Positions 21,598-30,122 of a stretch of 32,513 nt of DNA are shown piece by piece. The stretch is from Pseudomonadales bacterium (GTDB taxonomy: Bacteria > Pseudomonadota > Gammaproteobacteria > Pseudomonadales > DT-91). Below the pieces are notes generated by a model. The model had not been told where the DNA came from. It was given only the letters and a program-made list of their open reading frames with translations, and searched no databases. How positions within the stretch are numbered: the first letter of the stretch is position 1; each line of letters begins with the position of its first letter. The stretch is taken from NCBI GenBank assembly GCA_013215055.1, contig JABSRQ010000054.1, forward strand, positions 1-32,513, read 5' to 3'. The translations under genes and the position numbers were made by a program.

Positions 21598-24008
21598 GCC
21601 ACAGCCTCCTTAGCGAAATCTTTTAACATCGCTTTACGAATGGCCTGCCCCATTTCACCGGCATCAACAAAACGTTTAGTGGGGTCTTTATGCATAGCCT
21701 TGTTAATAATCCGGGTGGCAGAAGCAGGCAATTCCTGGCGAATCTGGCGCGGGCTTTTAGGTTTACGATTAAGTATCTGGTAAGTCAGCTCCGGAAGGCT
21801 GTCACCGGTGAAGGGCGGTTGGCCTGTCAGCAACTGATAAAACGTCACCCCAAGGCTATAAATATCGGCCTGACCGCTGACTTTTTTGCCACTGAGCTGC
21901 TCGGGTGACATATACACCGGGCTGCCAAAAATATCCCCCGTCTTGGTACAGGAATCATCCGTCAACCTGGCAATACCAAAATCGGTGACCTTGATAATGC
22001 CCGTCTCAGGGTTATACATCAGATTGCTGGGTTTAATATCGCGGTGCACAATCTTCTGCCGATGTGCATAATCCAGGGCATCTGCCACCTCGGAAATCAA
22101 CTGAAACACCGTCGCGGGGGGCAACAAATTCTCTGCATGACTGAAACGGCTTAACGGTTGGCCTTTAACAAAATCCATGGCGATAAAAGCCATATCATGT
22201 TCCTCACCGATATCATAAACGGTGACAATAGCAGGGTGGCTGAGCCTGCCAGCCGCTTCTGCCTCACGGTAGAAGCGTGCGAGTACCAGCTTTTTCTGAG
22301 CCGGCTCCAGCTGTTTATAGCTCAATGTTTTGATAGCCACCTGGCGTGCAATCTTGGGATCACGTCCCAAATACACGATGCCATTGGCACCACGGCCTAA
22401 TTCGCGTTCAACTTGATAACGACCCAGCACAGGTTTTTGTAAACCCTGCTCAAGCATAGGCATGGCTAAAGTCTGAGTCTGCGAAAATTGTTGTGCTAAC
22501 AATGCATCATTACCCTGCGGTTTATCGATAGCTGCAAGTTTTACTGCACGGACTTTAGCATCTTTAAAACCCGGTGCTAGCGCTGCAATACAAGCATAAG
22601 CTTGTGCCGCTTGTGTATATTGGCGTTTACGCTCCAAAGCCACTGCAGCATCATAAAAAAGCAGTAACATCGGTTTACTGGCGGGGCATTGTTTCAGGCT
22701 GATAATTGTCTCATCCAATAAACCTTGCTGTAGTTGCAGACTCGCCAGCTGCAGTGTATTTTTTTGAAAAGCTTGCAGCAAAACTTTATAGGGTTTGGAA
22801 TGCAGTTTGCGCAGACTCATCAGCAGGCATGCAAAAAGTAAAAATTGCATCGCTGCACCTAAAGCAAGAAACTGCTGCTGCGTGATCTGCCAAACCAATT
22901 GCAACGCAATCGCCGTCATAATCAATAATGCGGTTAATAACAAACCGCTACTCAAAGGCAGCCTTGGCATAATAAAGAGGCTAAGTAACAGCAATAATAT
23001 AATCAAGGCCTTACCTAGAGCCTTGGCCCAAATGGGCTGATAATAATAATGACCGCTGCGTAAACTCAAGAAGCTATCCGCCACTTGTTGTAACTGCACA
23101 TTGTCATCAGCTGCAATGATCAGGGTTTTGTGTTGAGGGAAATCAGCAAGCGCCTGCTTCAGGTTAAAGTGACGGATATTGGATGTCTTGCCAAATGTGC
23201 TGTTATACAACGGTATAATTCGTCCATCGCTGGCTAGAGGTAAATCCCCTCCTTCCCATCGCAGTGTCTGATGGTCCCACCAGCGCAACGTTTTATGTCC
23301 TGGGTTTATCGCCAAACTTTGTAAATACAGGGCTAAAGCAATATCGGTAGAAAACGTCTTATTATGTGAAAGTAACAGCGAATAAAACATAGAACTGGCC
23401 CATGGGTTTTCACTGTGCGCCACTGGATCCATCAGTAAAGATAGTGGAAACCAAGCGGGTAGCTTATTTATTGCCGAGCTTATCTGGCCAGAAAAAACAA
23501 GTTCAGTGTATATGCCCCCAGCTATCGATTGATACGGATTACTGAGGCCGACTATGACATCGTCCTGTTTCAACCAATGTTGTATCTGTTTATGTCTTTG
23601 ATGATAAATCTGCATTTTTTTATGATCGACACTAAACAACGGCAACTGATGCGATATTGATAACAGCTGGTTTTCGGCCTCACTGATATGTGGAAGATCA
23701 TCCAATAACAATGCAACTTGCCCATCACGTCGTCTTTGTAGGAATTGGAGCAGCTTGTTAGTCGCTGTGATCTGAGTCGAGGGAGAAATTAATTGATTCA
23801 GTTGTGCATCACTTAAAGTGATGATGGCAATATCGTCCACCTTAGCTTGCCTGGGGTCTAGCTGACTGGCCCAGCTAAACAGCTGACGATCGATATATTG
23901 AGCCGAAAAAAATTCATTGCCAACATCACTCAGCAATAAGCCGGCTAACAGCAATATGAGAATGCGCAGATCTGACATTCGGCTGATCCAGCTTGGTTTT
24001 GCGGTCAC
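21594..24008 (-). CDS. Membrane Ser/Thr protein kinase with CHASE2-like sensor
   Basis: The 804-aa protein has an N-terminal transmembrane helix (13-29) and a periplasmic CHASE2-like sensor (about 35-325). Three transmembrane helices follow (about 330-347, 352-373, 380-397), then a TPR-like linker (about 440-485) and a Hanks-type kinase domain (530-800). The kinase motifs are complete: GRGANGIVYLG (538-548), VAIK560, E582, HRDIKPSN (655-662), D676-F-G and SPE (701-703). The lone R before D657 is the RD type activated by loop phosphorylation. Start choice is uncertain: GTG 24008 lacks a good site, and ATG 23978 with GGA eight bases upstream would remove ten residues. The kinase heads a coupled kinase-phosphatase-FHA operon. 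No type VI secretion genes are next to it, unlike PpkA-PppA systems. Confidence 0.9.
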   Translation of the reverse strand: MTAKPSWISRMSDLRILILLLAGLLLSDVGNEFFSAQYIDRQLFSWASQLDPRQAKVDDIAIITLSDAQLNQLISPSTQITATNKLLQFLQRRRDGQVALLLDDLPHISEAENQLLSISHQLPLFSVDHKKMQIYHQRHKQIQHWLKQDDVIVGLSNPYQSIAGGIYTELVFSGQISSAINKLPAWFPLSLLMDPVAHSENPWASSMFYSLLLSHNKTFSTDIALALYLQSLAINPGHKTLRWWDHQTLRWEGGDLPLASDGRIIPLYNSTFGKTSNIRHFNLKQALADFPQHKTLIIAADDNVQLQQVADSFLSLRSGHYYYQPIWAKALGKALIILLLLLSLFIMPRLPLSSGLLLTALLIMTAIALQLVWQITQQQFLALGAAMQFLLFACLLMSLRKLHSKPYKVLLQAFQKNTLQLASLQLQQGLLDETIISLKQCPASKPMLLLFYDAAVALERKRQYTQAAQAYACIAALAPGFKDAKVRAVKLAAIDKPQGNDALLAQQFSQTQTLAMPMLEQGLQKPVLGRYQVERELGRGANGIVYLGRDPKIARQVAIKTLSYKQLEPAQKKLVLARFYREAEAAGRLSHPAIVTVYDIGEEHDMAFIAMDFVKGQPLSRFSHAENLLPPATVFQLISEVADALDYAHRQKIVHRDIKPSNLMYNPETGIIKVTDFGIARLTDDSCTKTGDIFGSPVYMSPEQLSGKKVSGQADIYSLGVTFYQLLTGQPPFTGDSLPELTYQILNRKPKSPRQIRQELPASATRIINKAMHKDPTKRFVDAGEMGQAIRKAMLKDFAKEAVA

Positions 24009-24394
24009 TCTATCGATAGTTTTTATAATTATTTACTCGTATAGGATGTCACCATTCTAATATAGAGTTTTTAGCTTCCGCAATGGGGAATTACATCACA
24101 ATTAGCAGAGCTATCAAAAAACAGGCAACCATCAAGGAGCATTAAAGCAATCGCACAGCTAGAACATTGAAAATAGGCATATAAAAAAGCGCCTTCATCG
24201 AAGAGCTGAAAGCTAGCGCAGAGCAAAGCCAAAAGTGTTAAAGCCTACTTGTTATCAAAAAACATCTTTTAATTTAACACTCTCTTTGCAGACTTCTTCA
24301 TATACAGCCCCAAGTTGGTGTTAGATGATCTAGGGCCTCGTAACGTTATTCGTAATAGCTGTTTAAAAATTATTTTCCAACATCCGTTTATAAA
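24009..24394. other. Spacer upstream of the kinase operon
   Basis: No gene seen. The operon promoter should lie here. TATACG and TATAAA runs are present, but I cannot pick one hexamer pair with confidence. Confidence 0.4.
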
Positions 24395-25405
24395 CTAATG
24401 CCCTCTAGCCTTAAAATCATCAACGGTCATTTGAATACCTTCTGCTATCGATACTATGGGCTGCCAATCAAGCTCCCTACTCGCCTTATCAATACTGAAA
24501 TAATGATGAGTCACCATATATTTCACAGCAAAACGTGTTAACCCTCCTTCTTTAAAACTGCTGCCTTTGATTTTATCCCAGGCCTCAACAACACAGGCTG
24601 CCAGATAAGCGATGAAAAAAGGAATTTCTTTCTTAATACTCGAATAACCAAATCCCCGTAAAACATCATCAACAAAATCAAAAAATGCCATAGGCTCAGC
24701 ATTAGTAATAAAGTAGGCCTGCCCTGCAACTACCGAGTCCAAACCAAGTTTATTATCTGCAGCAACAACCGCATCTACCAGATTCAACACATAGGTAAAA
24801 TCAGATAGTTTATCTCGATGACCTATCGCCCTTTTTAACTGACCAGCTTTAGCTTTTTCCAGTATGGAAGGTATTAGCCGATTATCACCTGGCCCAAAAA
24901 CCACATGCGGCCTGATAGCACAGCAAGCCGTGTCCGCCACACCATTAAAAGCCAGCACATCCTTTTCGGCCTGTATCTTGGAATCGGCATAAGCTGCCTG
25001 TGAAATACTTGAATAGGGCAAACTTTCATGCCCATTTTCAATATCAACACCTTCATACACCGCGGATGCAGAGCTGATATAAATAAGCTTGGCAACCTTA
25101 TGCTTTTTACAAGCTTCGATGACATTTAACGTACCCTGATGATTAACCGCCCAAACTTTATCCTCAAGGCTCTGTTTGGTATGCACGATAGAGGCATTGT
25201 GAATGATGGTATGCACGCCCTCACACGCTTGAATAACCGCCTGTTTGTCACAGATATCTGCATCAATAAAACGAACATCAGTGCGAAACGGTTTTCCACC
25301 AAAATCCAATACACTAACGTCATAGCCCTGCTTAACAAAACCGTCTACCAGATGCCTACCGATAAAACCGCAACCACCGGTGATTAAACAACGTTTGATT
25401 TCCAT
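24395..25405 (-). CDS. NAD-dependent epimerase/dehydratase, 3-beta-hydroxysteroid dehydrogenase-like
   Basis: This 336-aa extended short-chain dehydrogenase has the Rossmann motif GGCGFIG (10-16), acidic D34 that favours NAD(H), S111/S112, and catalytic Y139-x3-K143 (YADSK). The substrate region (FGPGDNRLIPSIL, DFTYVLNLVDAV) resembles the 3-beta-HSD and sterol-4-carboxylate 3-dehydrogenase branch. A hydrophobic patch (FFIAYLAACVV, about 268-278) may touch the membrane. It probably oxidises or reduces a hydroxyl of a sterol-, hopanoid- or sugar-like substrate. It faces away from the LysR gene across 142 bases and is a likely target of it. Confidence 0.8.
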   Translation of the reverse strand: MEIKRCLITGGCGFIGRHLVDGFVKQGYDVSVLDFGGKPFRTDVRFIDADICDKQAVIQACEGVHTIIHNASIVHTKQSLEDKVWAVNHQGTLNVIEACKKHKVAKLIYISSASAVYEGVDIENGHESLPYSSISQAAYADSKIQAEKDVLAFNGVADTACCAIRPHVVFGPGDNRLIPSILEKAKAGQLKRAIGHRDKLSDFTYVLNLVDAVVAADNKLGLDSVVAGQAYFITNAEPMAFFDFVDDVLRGFGYSSIKKEIPFFIAYLAACVVEAWDKIKGSSFKEGGLTRFAVKYMVTHHYFSIDKASRELDWQPIVSIAEGIQMTVDDFKARGH

Positions 25406-25547
25406 GCTTTGTACCCCTTTCTATTAAGCCCGCTACCCGTTTTGGCTGGCACGACTGCCTGAATGTTGAGCTCATACTAGAACATGTTATTATCCCTTAA
25501 TAGATAGGAATAAATGGAAATACAATCCCGTTTTTCGGGCTAATATT

Positions 25548-26444
25548 ATGAATATCGATGCCTTACGCGTCTTCGTTGAAGTCGCCAAACATAACAGCTT
25601 CTCCAAAGCCGCAAAGTCTTTACGACTATCATCCACTGCAGCCAGTGCACGCGTGAAAAGTATCGAGCAAGAGCTGGCCATCAGATTATTTGATAGAACG
25701 ACACGAGCGGTTTATTTAACTGAAGCCGGTGAGATGATTTATCAAAAGGCCCTCAATATCATCGCCTCTATGGATGACATACGCAGTATTGCGGCCAGCC
25801 AATTGGAAGAACCACAGGGCTTGTTGCGCATCAGTGCGATGGCTACCATGGGCTCATTGTTTTTAGGTGATTGGTTGATTGAGTTCCAACTGCTGTACCC
25901 CAAAATTGAATTTGAAATGATCTACAGCAATAATTCTTTAGATTTGCAAGACAACCATCTTGATTTTGGCTTTAGGCAACATAGCTTGCCTAACTCCAAT
26001 CTCATCGCCAGAAAACTCACAGAACACCATTGGGGCATTTTTTCCAGCCCTGAATTTATTAACCGCCACCAGGCCATAGCTCATCCTAACGATTTGCATC
26101 AAGTCCCTTGCATTGGTGTGGTAGGTGAAAACAGCGACACCGTTTGGCGATTTAAAAAAGAGGCTAACGAAATACAATTTCAACCCAAAACGGTCTTGGC
26201 GCTTGAAGATCCACTGATTGGTTTAAAAGCCGCCGTAGCAGGCATAGGCGTCGCCTATCTAGTAAAAGGATTAACCGAGGCGCATGTTAAGAAAGGCGAA
26301 TTAGTAGAGTTGCTGCCTGAATGGGAAACACCACAAAGCAACTTATACCTTATTTATCAAAGCAAAGAACATATGCCAGCCAAGTGCAGAGCTTTCATTG
26401 ATTTTATTTTGGATAAGTTTTCTGAACCGCTAGATCTAAGCTGA
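25548..26444 (+). CDS. LysR-type transcriptional regulator
   Basis: The 298-aa protein has N-terminal helix-turn-helix MNIDALRVFVEVAKHNSFSKAAKSLRLSSTAASARVKSIEQEL and an effector domain from about 90, ending near the C-terminus in DFILDKF. The effector domain (LLRISAMATMGSLFLGDWLI) is of the CrgA/AaeR-like subtype. It is divergent from the epimerase gene, so that gene is its most likely target. A weak AATATT before the ATG leaves the ribosome site unclear. Confidence 0.9.
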   Translation: MNIDALRVFVEVAKHNSFSKAAKSLRLSSTAASARVKSIEQELAIRLFDRTTRAVYLTEAGEMIYQKALNIIASMDDIRSIAASQLEEPQGLLRISAMATMGSLFLGDWLIEFQLLYPKIEFEMIYSNNSLDLQDNHLDFGFRQHSLPNSNLIARKLTEHHWGIFSSPEFINRHQAIAHPNDLHQVPCIGVVGENSDTVWRFKKEANEIQFQPKTVLALEDPLIGLKAAVAGIGVAYLVKGLTEAHVKKGELVELLPEWETPQSNLYLIYQSKEHMPAKCRAFIDFILDKFSEPLDLS

Positions 26445-26856
26445 GCAAGCAGTAACAACAATTCCCAGGAAAACTAAAACCTTAATTCAACTTATTACAC
26501 GGGTAAGAAAATAGCTAAGACACAGTTTAGGAATGCTTTTAATGCTGCATTATTTACGCGTTTCTGATTCCACTCACGGGGCCTCACAATCGGCAGGTCC
26601 GCAGTTCAAGTCAGGGAAGGTCCACAATTCTAGTTCAACAACTTATAGTAATGTTCTTGCTAGTAAAGTCTGAGCGCTTTGCTCACTTTATGCTAGCGAA
26701 TGTTTGTTAAAGTAACCGCCGTTCTTACCAGCAAAGTCTTAGCGCCCATTGCTAGCATAATATGATCATCTACAATTAAAGTGATTTTAAGGCAATTCGG
26801 AGGCTAAAGAATATATTGAAGTCATCTTAAAACTAAGGCATTAATAATGCCTGCAA
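26445..26856. other. Gene-poor spacer with paired repeats
   Basis: No gene seen. GTTCTTGCTAGTAAAGTC with following bases (26653-26677) recurs as 26721-26745 with 21 of 25 matches. The first copy forms a hairpin with GCTCACTTTATGCTAGC (26681-26697). GGCATTAATAATGCC (26838-26852) is a small palindrome. Confidence 0.5.
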
Positions 26857-26924
26857 TGTGTCATAACCAGGCATTGAGAAATTTAGTCGAACTCCATTTC
26901 CTCTCTAAAGCAGCCGTTAACGCC
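26857..26924 (-). repeat. Array-end module, copy 2 of the inverted pair
   Basis: It matches the complement of 5147-5213 at about 62 of 67 positions, from GGCGTTAACGGCTGCTTTAG to GGTTATGACACA on the minus strand. It begins at the core of the last attC of the right array. Beyond it, toward lower coordinates, there are no more cassettes until the left field. Confidence 0.7.
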
Positions 26925-27012
26925 TTAAACACCTGCGCGGTGAAGTTGGCGTTTTTTTTGGTACAAAAAAAGTGACAACTTTTCCACGTCTGCGTGATTT
27001 AACTTGTTAGAC
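26916..27012 (-). repeat. attC site of the hydrolase cassette
   Basis: On the minus strand it runs from GTCTAACAAGTTAAATCACGC to GGTGTTTAAGGCGTTAAC, about 97 bases. The inner arms around TTGTCACTTTTTTTGTACC and its partner AAAAACGCCAAC pair in part. It is the last attC of the right array. Confidence 0.8.
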
Positions 27013-27064
27013 CTGATTTCCTCTTGATTACATTTATAATAATTTCAAATTATTTATGTGACTA

Positions 27065-27673
27065 TCAATCTTTATTTAGATGTTTTTGGATCAATGGCGC
27101 AACATTTTTCGATAAGGTATTGGCTAAGCCATGATCTCCTCCCGTTATTACCTCCAAATGTGAATTTGGAAATATACCATCCAACTTCTCCCCTATTGAC
27201 ACAGGACTAATGGGATCGGAGTCGCCCCAAATGAGTAATACAGGTATGTTAATACCCATCAATTTGTCAGTTAAATTCCCAGTATAATTCGTAAACCAAT
27301 CGGGATATGAAGGGTTAGCTTCAATATATTCAGGACGCCAATCCTCTGAACGGATATCATCTACAGGGATTCCTCCAGACGTAACCACAAGAACTAAATG
27401 TGTAACTAATTCTGGTCGTTTTAATATTGAAAGAAGTCCTACAACTCCTCCCATCGACTGTGCAATTACGGCAGTAGGTTGATCAATTTTAATTGTAACG
27501 CTATCTGCTAAATCGTTAATATTTTTTATGCTAGAATCTTCTTCAACACCACCTATGCCCGGCCATTCAATAAATTCTCTAATAGACGAATGATTAAGTA
27601 AATTTGAGACTGGCATCCAAAAAGCTCTATTTCCTCCAGCGCCAGGAAGAAAAATTAGTTTCGTAGGTTTCAT
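27065..27673 (-). CDS. Alpha/beta hydrolase (integron cassette gene)
   Basis: The 202-aa hydrolase has an oxyanion segment LPGAGGNRAFW (9-19), nucleophile elbow AQS73MGG, acid WGD151SD and base GGDH181GLAN. It is shorter than typical members (230-280 aa), with a small lid. It may be an esterase or a detoxifying hydrolase; the substrate is unknown. I chose ATG 27673; the GTG at 27685 adds four residues. It sits between attC sites at 26916-27012 and 27717-27788, so it is a one-gene cassette. Confidence 0.8.
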   Translation of the reverse strand: MKPTKLIFLPGAGGNRAFWMPVSNLLNHSSIREFIEWPGIGGVEEDSSIKNINDLADSVTIKIDQPTAVIAQSMGGVVGLLSILKRPELVTHLVLVVTSGGIPVDDIRSEDWRPEYIEANPSYPDWFTNYTGNLTDKLMGINIPVLLIWGDSDPISPVSIGEKLDGIFPNSHLEVITGGDHGLANTLSKNVAPLIQKHLNKD

Positions 27674-27716
27674 TTTGTAAATCACTCTATAATTAATATC
27701 GAATAATTCCGATTAA

Positions 27717-27788
27717 GTCTAATGCCGTGCTCTGCGGAGATATAGGAGCGCTAGCGAGTAAATTTTCCGTAGCAGCACCTTGTTATGG
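27717..27788 (-). repeat. attC site of the two-gene cassette, with altered crossover base
   Basis: On the minus strand it runs from CCATAACAAGGTGCTGC to CTCTGCGGAGAGCACGGCATTAGAC, about 72 bases as seen. Matching arms TGCTGCTACGGA and TCCGCAGAGCA are clear, with central GCTAGCGC. The final core is ATTAGAC rather than GTTAGAC, so the base before the cleavage point is changed. Confidence 0.7.
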
Positions 27789-27824
27789 CTGGCACTCGGG
27801 CAGAAAGGTAATCTCTGCATATGT

Positions 27825-28187
27825 CTACTTGGAAACCACATTATCATTGACATACCAAACTCCGCCTTTTTCATGAATCCCTACAATTATAAGAGCTTCG
27901 TTCTTTTCATATATTGCACGCCACACAAACCTCAAACATCTCGGATGGTCATCATCTTTAAAGCCATTTAGAGAACCAAGATAAAATCGTTTTTTATAAA
28001 CACCCAATTCTTCCCGCATTAGTTCTGTATCTTTTAGAAAGATATCCTTGTCAAAGCCTCCTAAATCTATTTTATCGAATCGCTTGATAAACCCCTCGTA
28101 GTCACCGATTCGGTCGGCTTCCAGCATTTCCGTAAGATACCTTTCCGCAACTGTTAGTTCTTCCATAATTTCATTCATTCTACCCAT
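27825..28187 (-). CDS. Hypothetical protein, NTF2-like size (integron cassette gene)
   Basis: This 120-aa soluble acidic protein begins with a helical region (MEELTVAERYLTEMLEADRIGDYEGFIKRF), then beta-rich RFYLGSLNG, LRFVWRAIYEKNEALIIVGIHEKGG and ends VWYVNDNVVSK. The pattern fits the NTF2-like/DUF4440 cone fold, but I am not certain. An internal ATG at codon 4 has a slightly better ribosome site. It starts 14 bases after the exporter stop and shares its cassette, so the two may be co-translated. Confidence 0.7.
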   Translation of the reverse strand: MGRMNEIMEELTVAERYLTEMLEADRIGDYEGFIKRFDKIDLGGFDKDIFLKDTELMREELGVYKKRFYLGSLNGFKDDDHPRCLRFVWRAIYEKNEALIIVGIHEKGGVWYVNDNVVSK

Positions 28188-28201
28188 CCTAAGGCTTATG
28201 T

Positions 28202-28801
28202 TTATTTTGTAACCAGCACACCCGCAGCCCCAGTATACAGTGCCGCAACCAATTTATTGGCAAAGCCTGTGCTGCTAATCTTACCTTTAAATGCAGAAGC
28301 TATAAGACTATACATACCGTAAACACTAAACGAAATAGCCATAGCACAAACTGTAAGAACAACTGCCTGCACTAAAAATGAGTATTCGTGGCTAATGAAA
28401 ACGGGATAGACCATTAAGCTAGCCAACAATGCCTTAGGGTTCGTTAAGGAGACCAAAAGAGCAGATTTGAACATTTTGAATTTTGAGATTTGCTTGCCAG
28501 AAACAGCATAACTTGATGGTTTGGCCATGATTGATTTGTAAGCTAGAAACATTAGATAGGCAACACCAAACCACTTAAGCACAACAAGCAAAATGGCATA
28601 TTTCTGAATAATTAGTCCCAAACCTGAAAATACCATCACGGCGTGAATGCCAGTAGCAGCCATAAAACCAAGTGGGACATATATTGATTTAAGGGCGCCA
28701 TATTGCAGCGATTGAGCTACCGAAAATACGACATTTGGTCCGGGTAATATCAGAATCGAAGTAAAGGTAACTATGAACAATATTAGTGATGTGAGATCCA
28801 T
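28202..28801 (-). CDS. LysE/RhtB-family amino acid exporter (integron cassette gene)
   Basis: This 199-aa inner-membrane protein has about six transmembrane helices. The family signature is ILILPGPNVVFSVAQSLQYGALKSI (17-41), followed by GFMAATGIHAVMVFSGLGL, FGVAYLMFLAYKSI and a conserved SLTNPKALLASL loop (about 117-128). LysE/RhtB members export amino acids or related metabolites. It is the first gene of a two-gene cassette, 20 bases from the upstream attC. A complete exporter on a cassette fits mobile resistance or efflux cargo, but the substrate is unknown. Confidence 0.85.
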   Translation of the reverse strand: MDLTSLILFIVTFTSILILPGPNVVFSVAQSLQYGALKSIYVPLGFMAATGIHAVMVFSGLGLIIQKYAILLVVLKWFGVAYLMFLAYKSIMAKPSSYAVSGKQISKFKMFKSALLVSLTNPKALLASLMVYPVFISHEYSFLVQAVVLTVCAMAISFSVYGMYSLIASAFKGKISSTGFANKLVAALYTGAAGVLVTK

Positions 28802-28820
28802 TAACCTACTCTACTAAGAA

Positions 28821-28922
28821 ACATAACGCCCAGCACACCTGCGAAGTAAACTGGCAATTTTTGTGCGGCTCTTTGCACAAAAAGTGACAGTTTGCGGAGT
28901 CTGGTGCTGCTGCTGGTTAAGT
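28821..28922 (-). repeat. attC site of the gene-less cassette
   Basis: On the minus strand it runs from ACTTAACCAGCAGCAGC to CAGGTGTGCTGGGCGTTATGT, about 102 bases. Inner arms TTTTTGTGC and GCACAAAAA match perfectly. Confidence 0.85.
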
Positions 28923-29248
28923 GCGACTAAATATTGCATAGAAAATATGCTAACACTTGAATGGCGAAAAGACCAAAAATATTGAAATGCACAACCCTAA
29001 AGGTGGTGCAATTAGCGTGATGATGAATGGCGAAATGGTTAGTTAAATACGTAAACCTGATCAATACATATTGCTCAGTAAGACACACTGTTAAGACGCC
29101 GATACTGGATAATCGCAGCCAAACTTTAAAAAGTGCCTACTACGAAGAATGCCAGAAAGTGATAAGTATGAGCCCAGCCGTGAGAGAAAGCATTAGATGT
29201 TAGAGAGCAGAACAGGCTATGAAAAAATAACTATGGCCGAAATTGGCA
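28923..29248 (-). other. Cassette without an intact gene
   Basis: A 326-bp unit between two clear attC sites. No open frame of useful length is present on the minus strand. The plus strand holds short broken frames (MHNPKGGAISVMMNGEMVS, then ILDNRSQTLKSAYYEECQKV), which could be a decayed antisense gene. It may instead carry a promoter or an RNA. Confidence 0.5.
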
Positions 29249-29352
29249 ACTTAACGCCGGCGTCAATTGCAGGCAAAAATGGCGGCTTTTGTGCAGCTCC
29301 ACCGCACAAAAGGTGACAGTTTTGACTGTCAGATTGCACGCCCTTGTTATGG
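29249..29352 (-). repeat. attC site of the first cassette
   Basis: On the minus strand it runs from CCATAACAAGGGCGTGC to GACGCCGGCGTTAAG, about 104 bases. Inner arms CACCTTTTGTGCGG and GCTGCACAAAAG pair. It is very similar to the plus-strand site at 3834-3935. Confidence 0.85.
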
Positions 29353-29811
29353 CTACCTAGTTCCAATTGGTTTACCTCGATTAAAGAACTTATTTAAATT
29401 AATGGTACCATCAAAGTTTTTATTAGTTATAGAAATGTTAACTTTATAGTTCTCATTACTGCACTCTTTATCAAGGCTACATTCATCAAAACCTACGATG
29501 CGACGAGGAATTCGTTTGTTCACCTTCGTCACATGCCACATTTTAACATCAAAGCTATTTACATTATTAATGTAAAATATTCCAAAATCACATTTCAAAT
29601 CACAAAGTTTTGCATCATCTTTTTTTAACCAGATGTTTTTACACCTATCATTAATGCAAAGAGCAAGCCCTTGCAATTTTTTTAGTTTGTCAGGTTCAAC
29701 TTCTACATTGATTTCATATAAATTATTGGATAAATACTCGTCTGTGTTAGCTTCAATTGTAATAGATAATATTGATAAGAAGCTAATTGATATTAGATAA
29801 AATAATTTCAT
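29353..29811 (-). CDS. Secreted Cys-containing protein, first cassette after attI
   Basis: The 152-aa protein has a signal peptide (MKLFYLISISFLSILSITIEA, residue 21) and a small beta-rich mature domain with six or so cysteines (CINDRCKNIW, CDLKCDFGIF, CSLDKECSN), probably paired by disulfides in the periplasm or outside. The function is unknown. It is the gene closest to attI, hence the most recently inserted cassette and the one nearest any cassette promoter. The ribosome site is weak (AATTAA), as is common for first cassettes. Confidence 0.7.
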   Translation of the reverse strand: MKLFYLISISFLSILSITIEANTDEYLSNNLYEINVEVEPDKLKKLQGLALCINDRCKNIWLKKDDAKLCDLKCDFGIFYINNVNSFDVKMWHVTKVNKRIPRRIVGFDECSLDKECSNENYKVNISITNKNFDGTINLNKFFNRGKPIGTR

Positions 29812-29817
29812 TTAATT

Positions 29818-29900
29818 GCCATAACAGCTTAATATAACGATGAAATCGATATATTAAATTTCTGTATATTATAATTTATTTTTTCTAGCTTCCGTATATT
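29818..29900 (-). repeat. attI region of the integron
   Basis: The core GTTATGGC (29825 to 29818, minus strand) lies seven bases before the first cassette gene, between it and intI. The region upstream is AT-rich. A TATAAT (29873-29868, minus) with a weak TACGGA 17 bases before it could be the cassette promoter. The exact outer edge of attI cannot be set by eye. Confidence 0.65.
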
Positions 29901-30090
29901 TAGGCATTAAATCAAATTATTACAGCGAACTATGAGGTACATCTCTTCTGCAATATACAGATCCAGTCGATATATCTCATTTTGAATTCGGCATACCTGT
30001 CCCACATGAAACCTTTATATTCAATATAAATCAATATCTTACAACGAGATAGTCCAGTCATAAAATATATACCGATTAATTCTTCGGTAA
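29901..30090. other. attI-intI spacer
   Basis: No gene supported. Several TATATA-rich short palindromes lie here. A 75-codon minus-strand frame crosses the intI start and is considered spurious. Confidence 0.4.
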
Positions 30091-30120
30091 TTGGATTTAT
30101 ATAGGGGTTAAGTCTATATT
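30091..30120 (+). promoter_or_regulatory. intI promoter
   Basis: TTGGAT, 18 bases, TATATT. The start point would fall inside the LexA box, giving a leader of about 20 bases. Confidence 0.6.
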
Positions 30121-30122
30121 TA

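Noticed and set aside
26580..26640. tRNA-like segment (GCAGTTCAAGTC resembling a T-loop)
   Set aside because: No pairing T-stem, acceptor stem or anticodon arm could be found around it.
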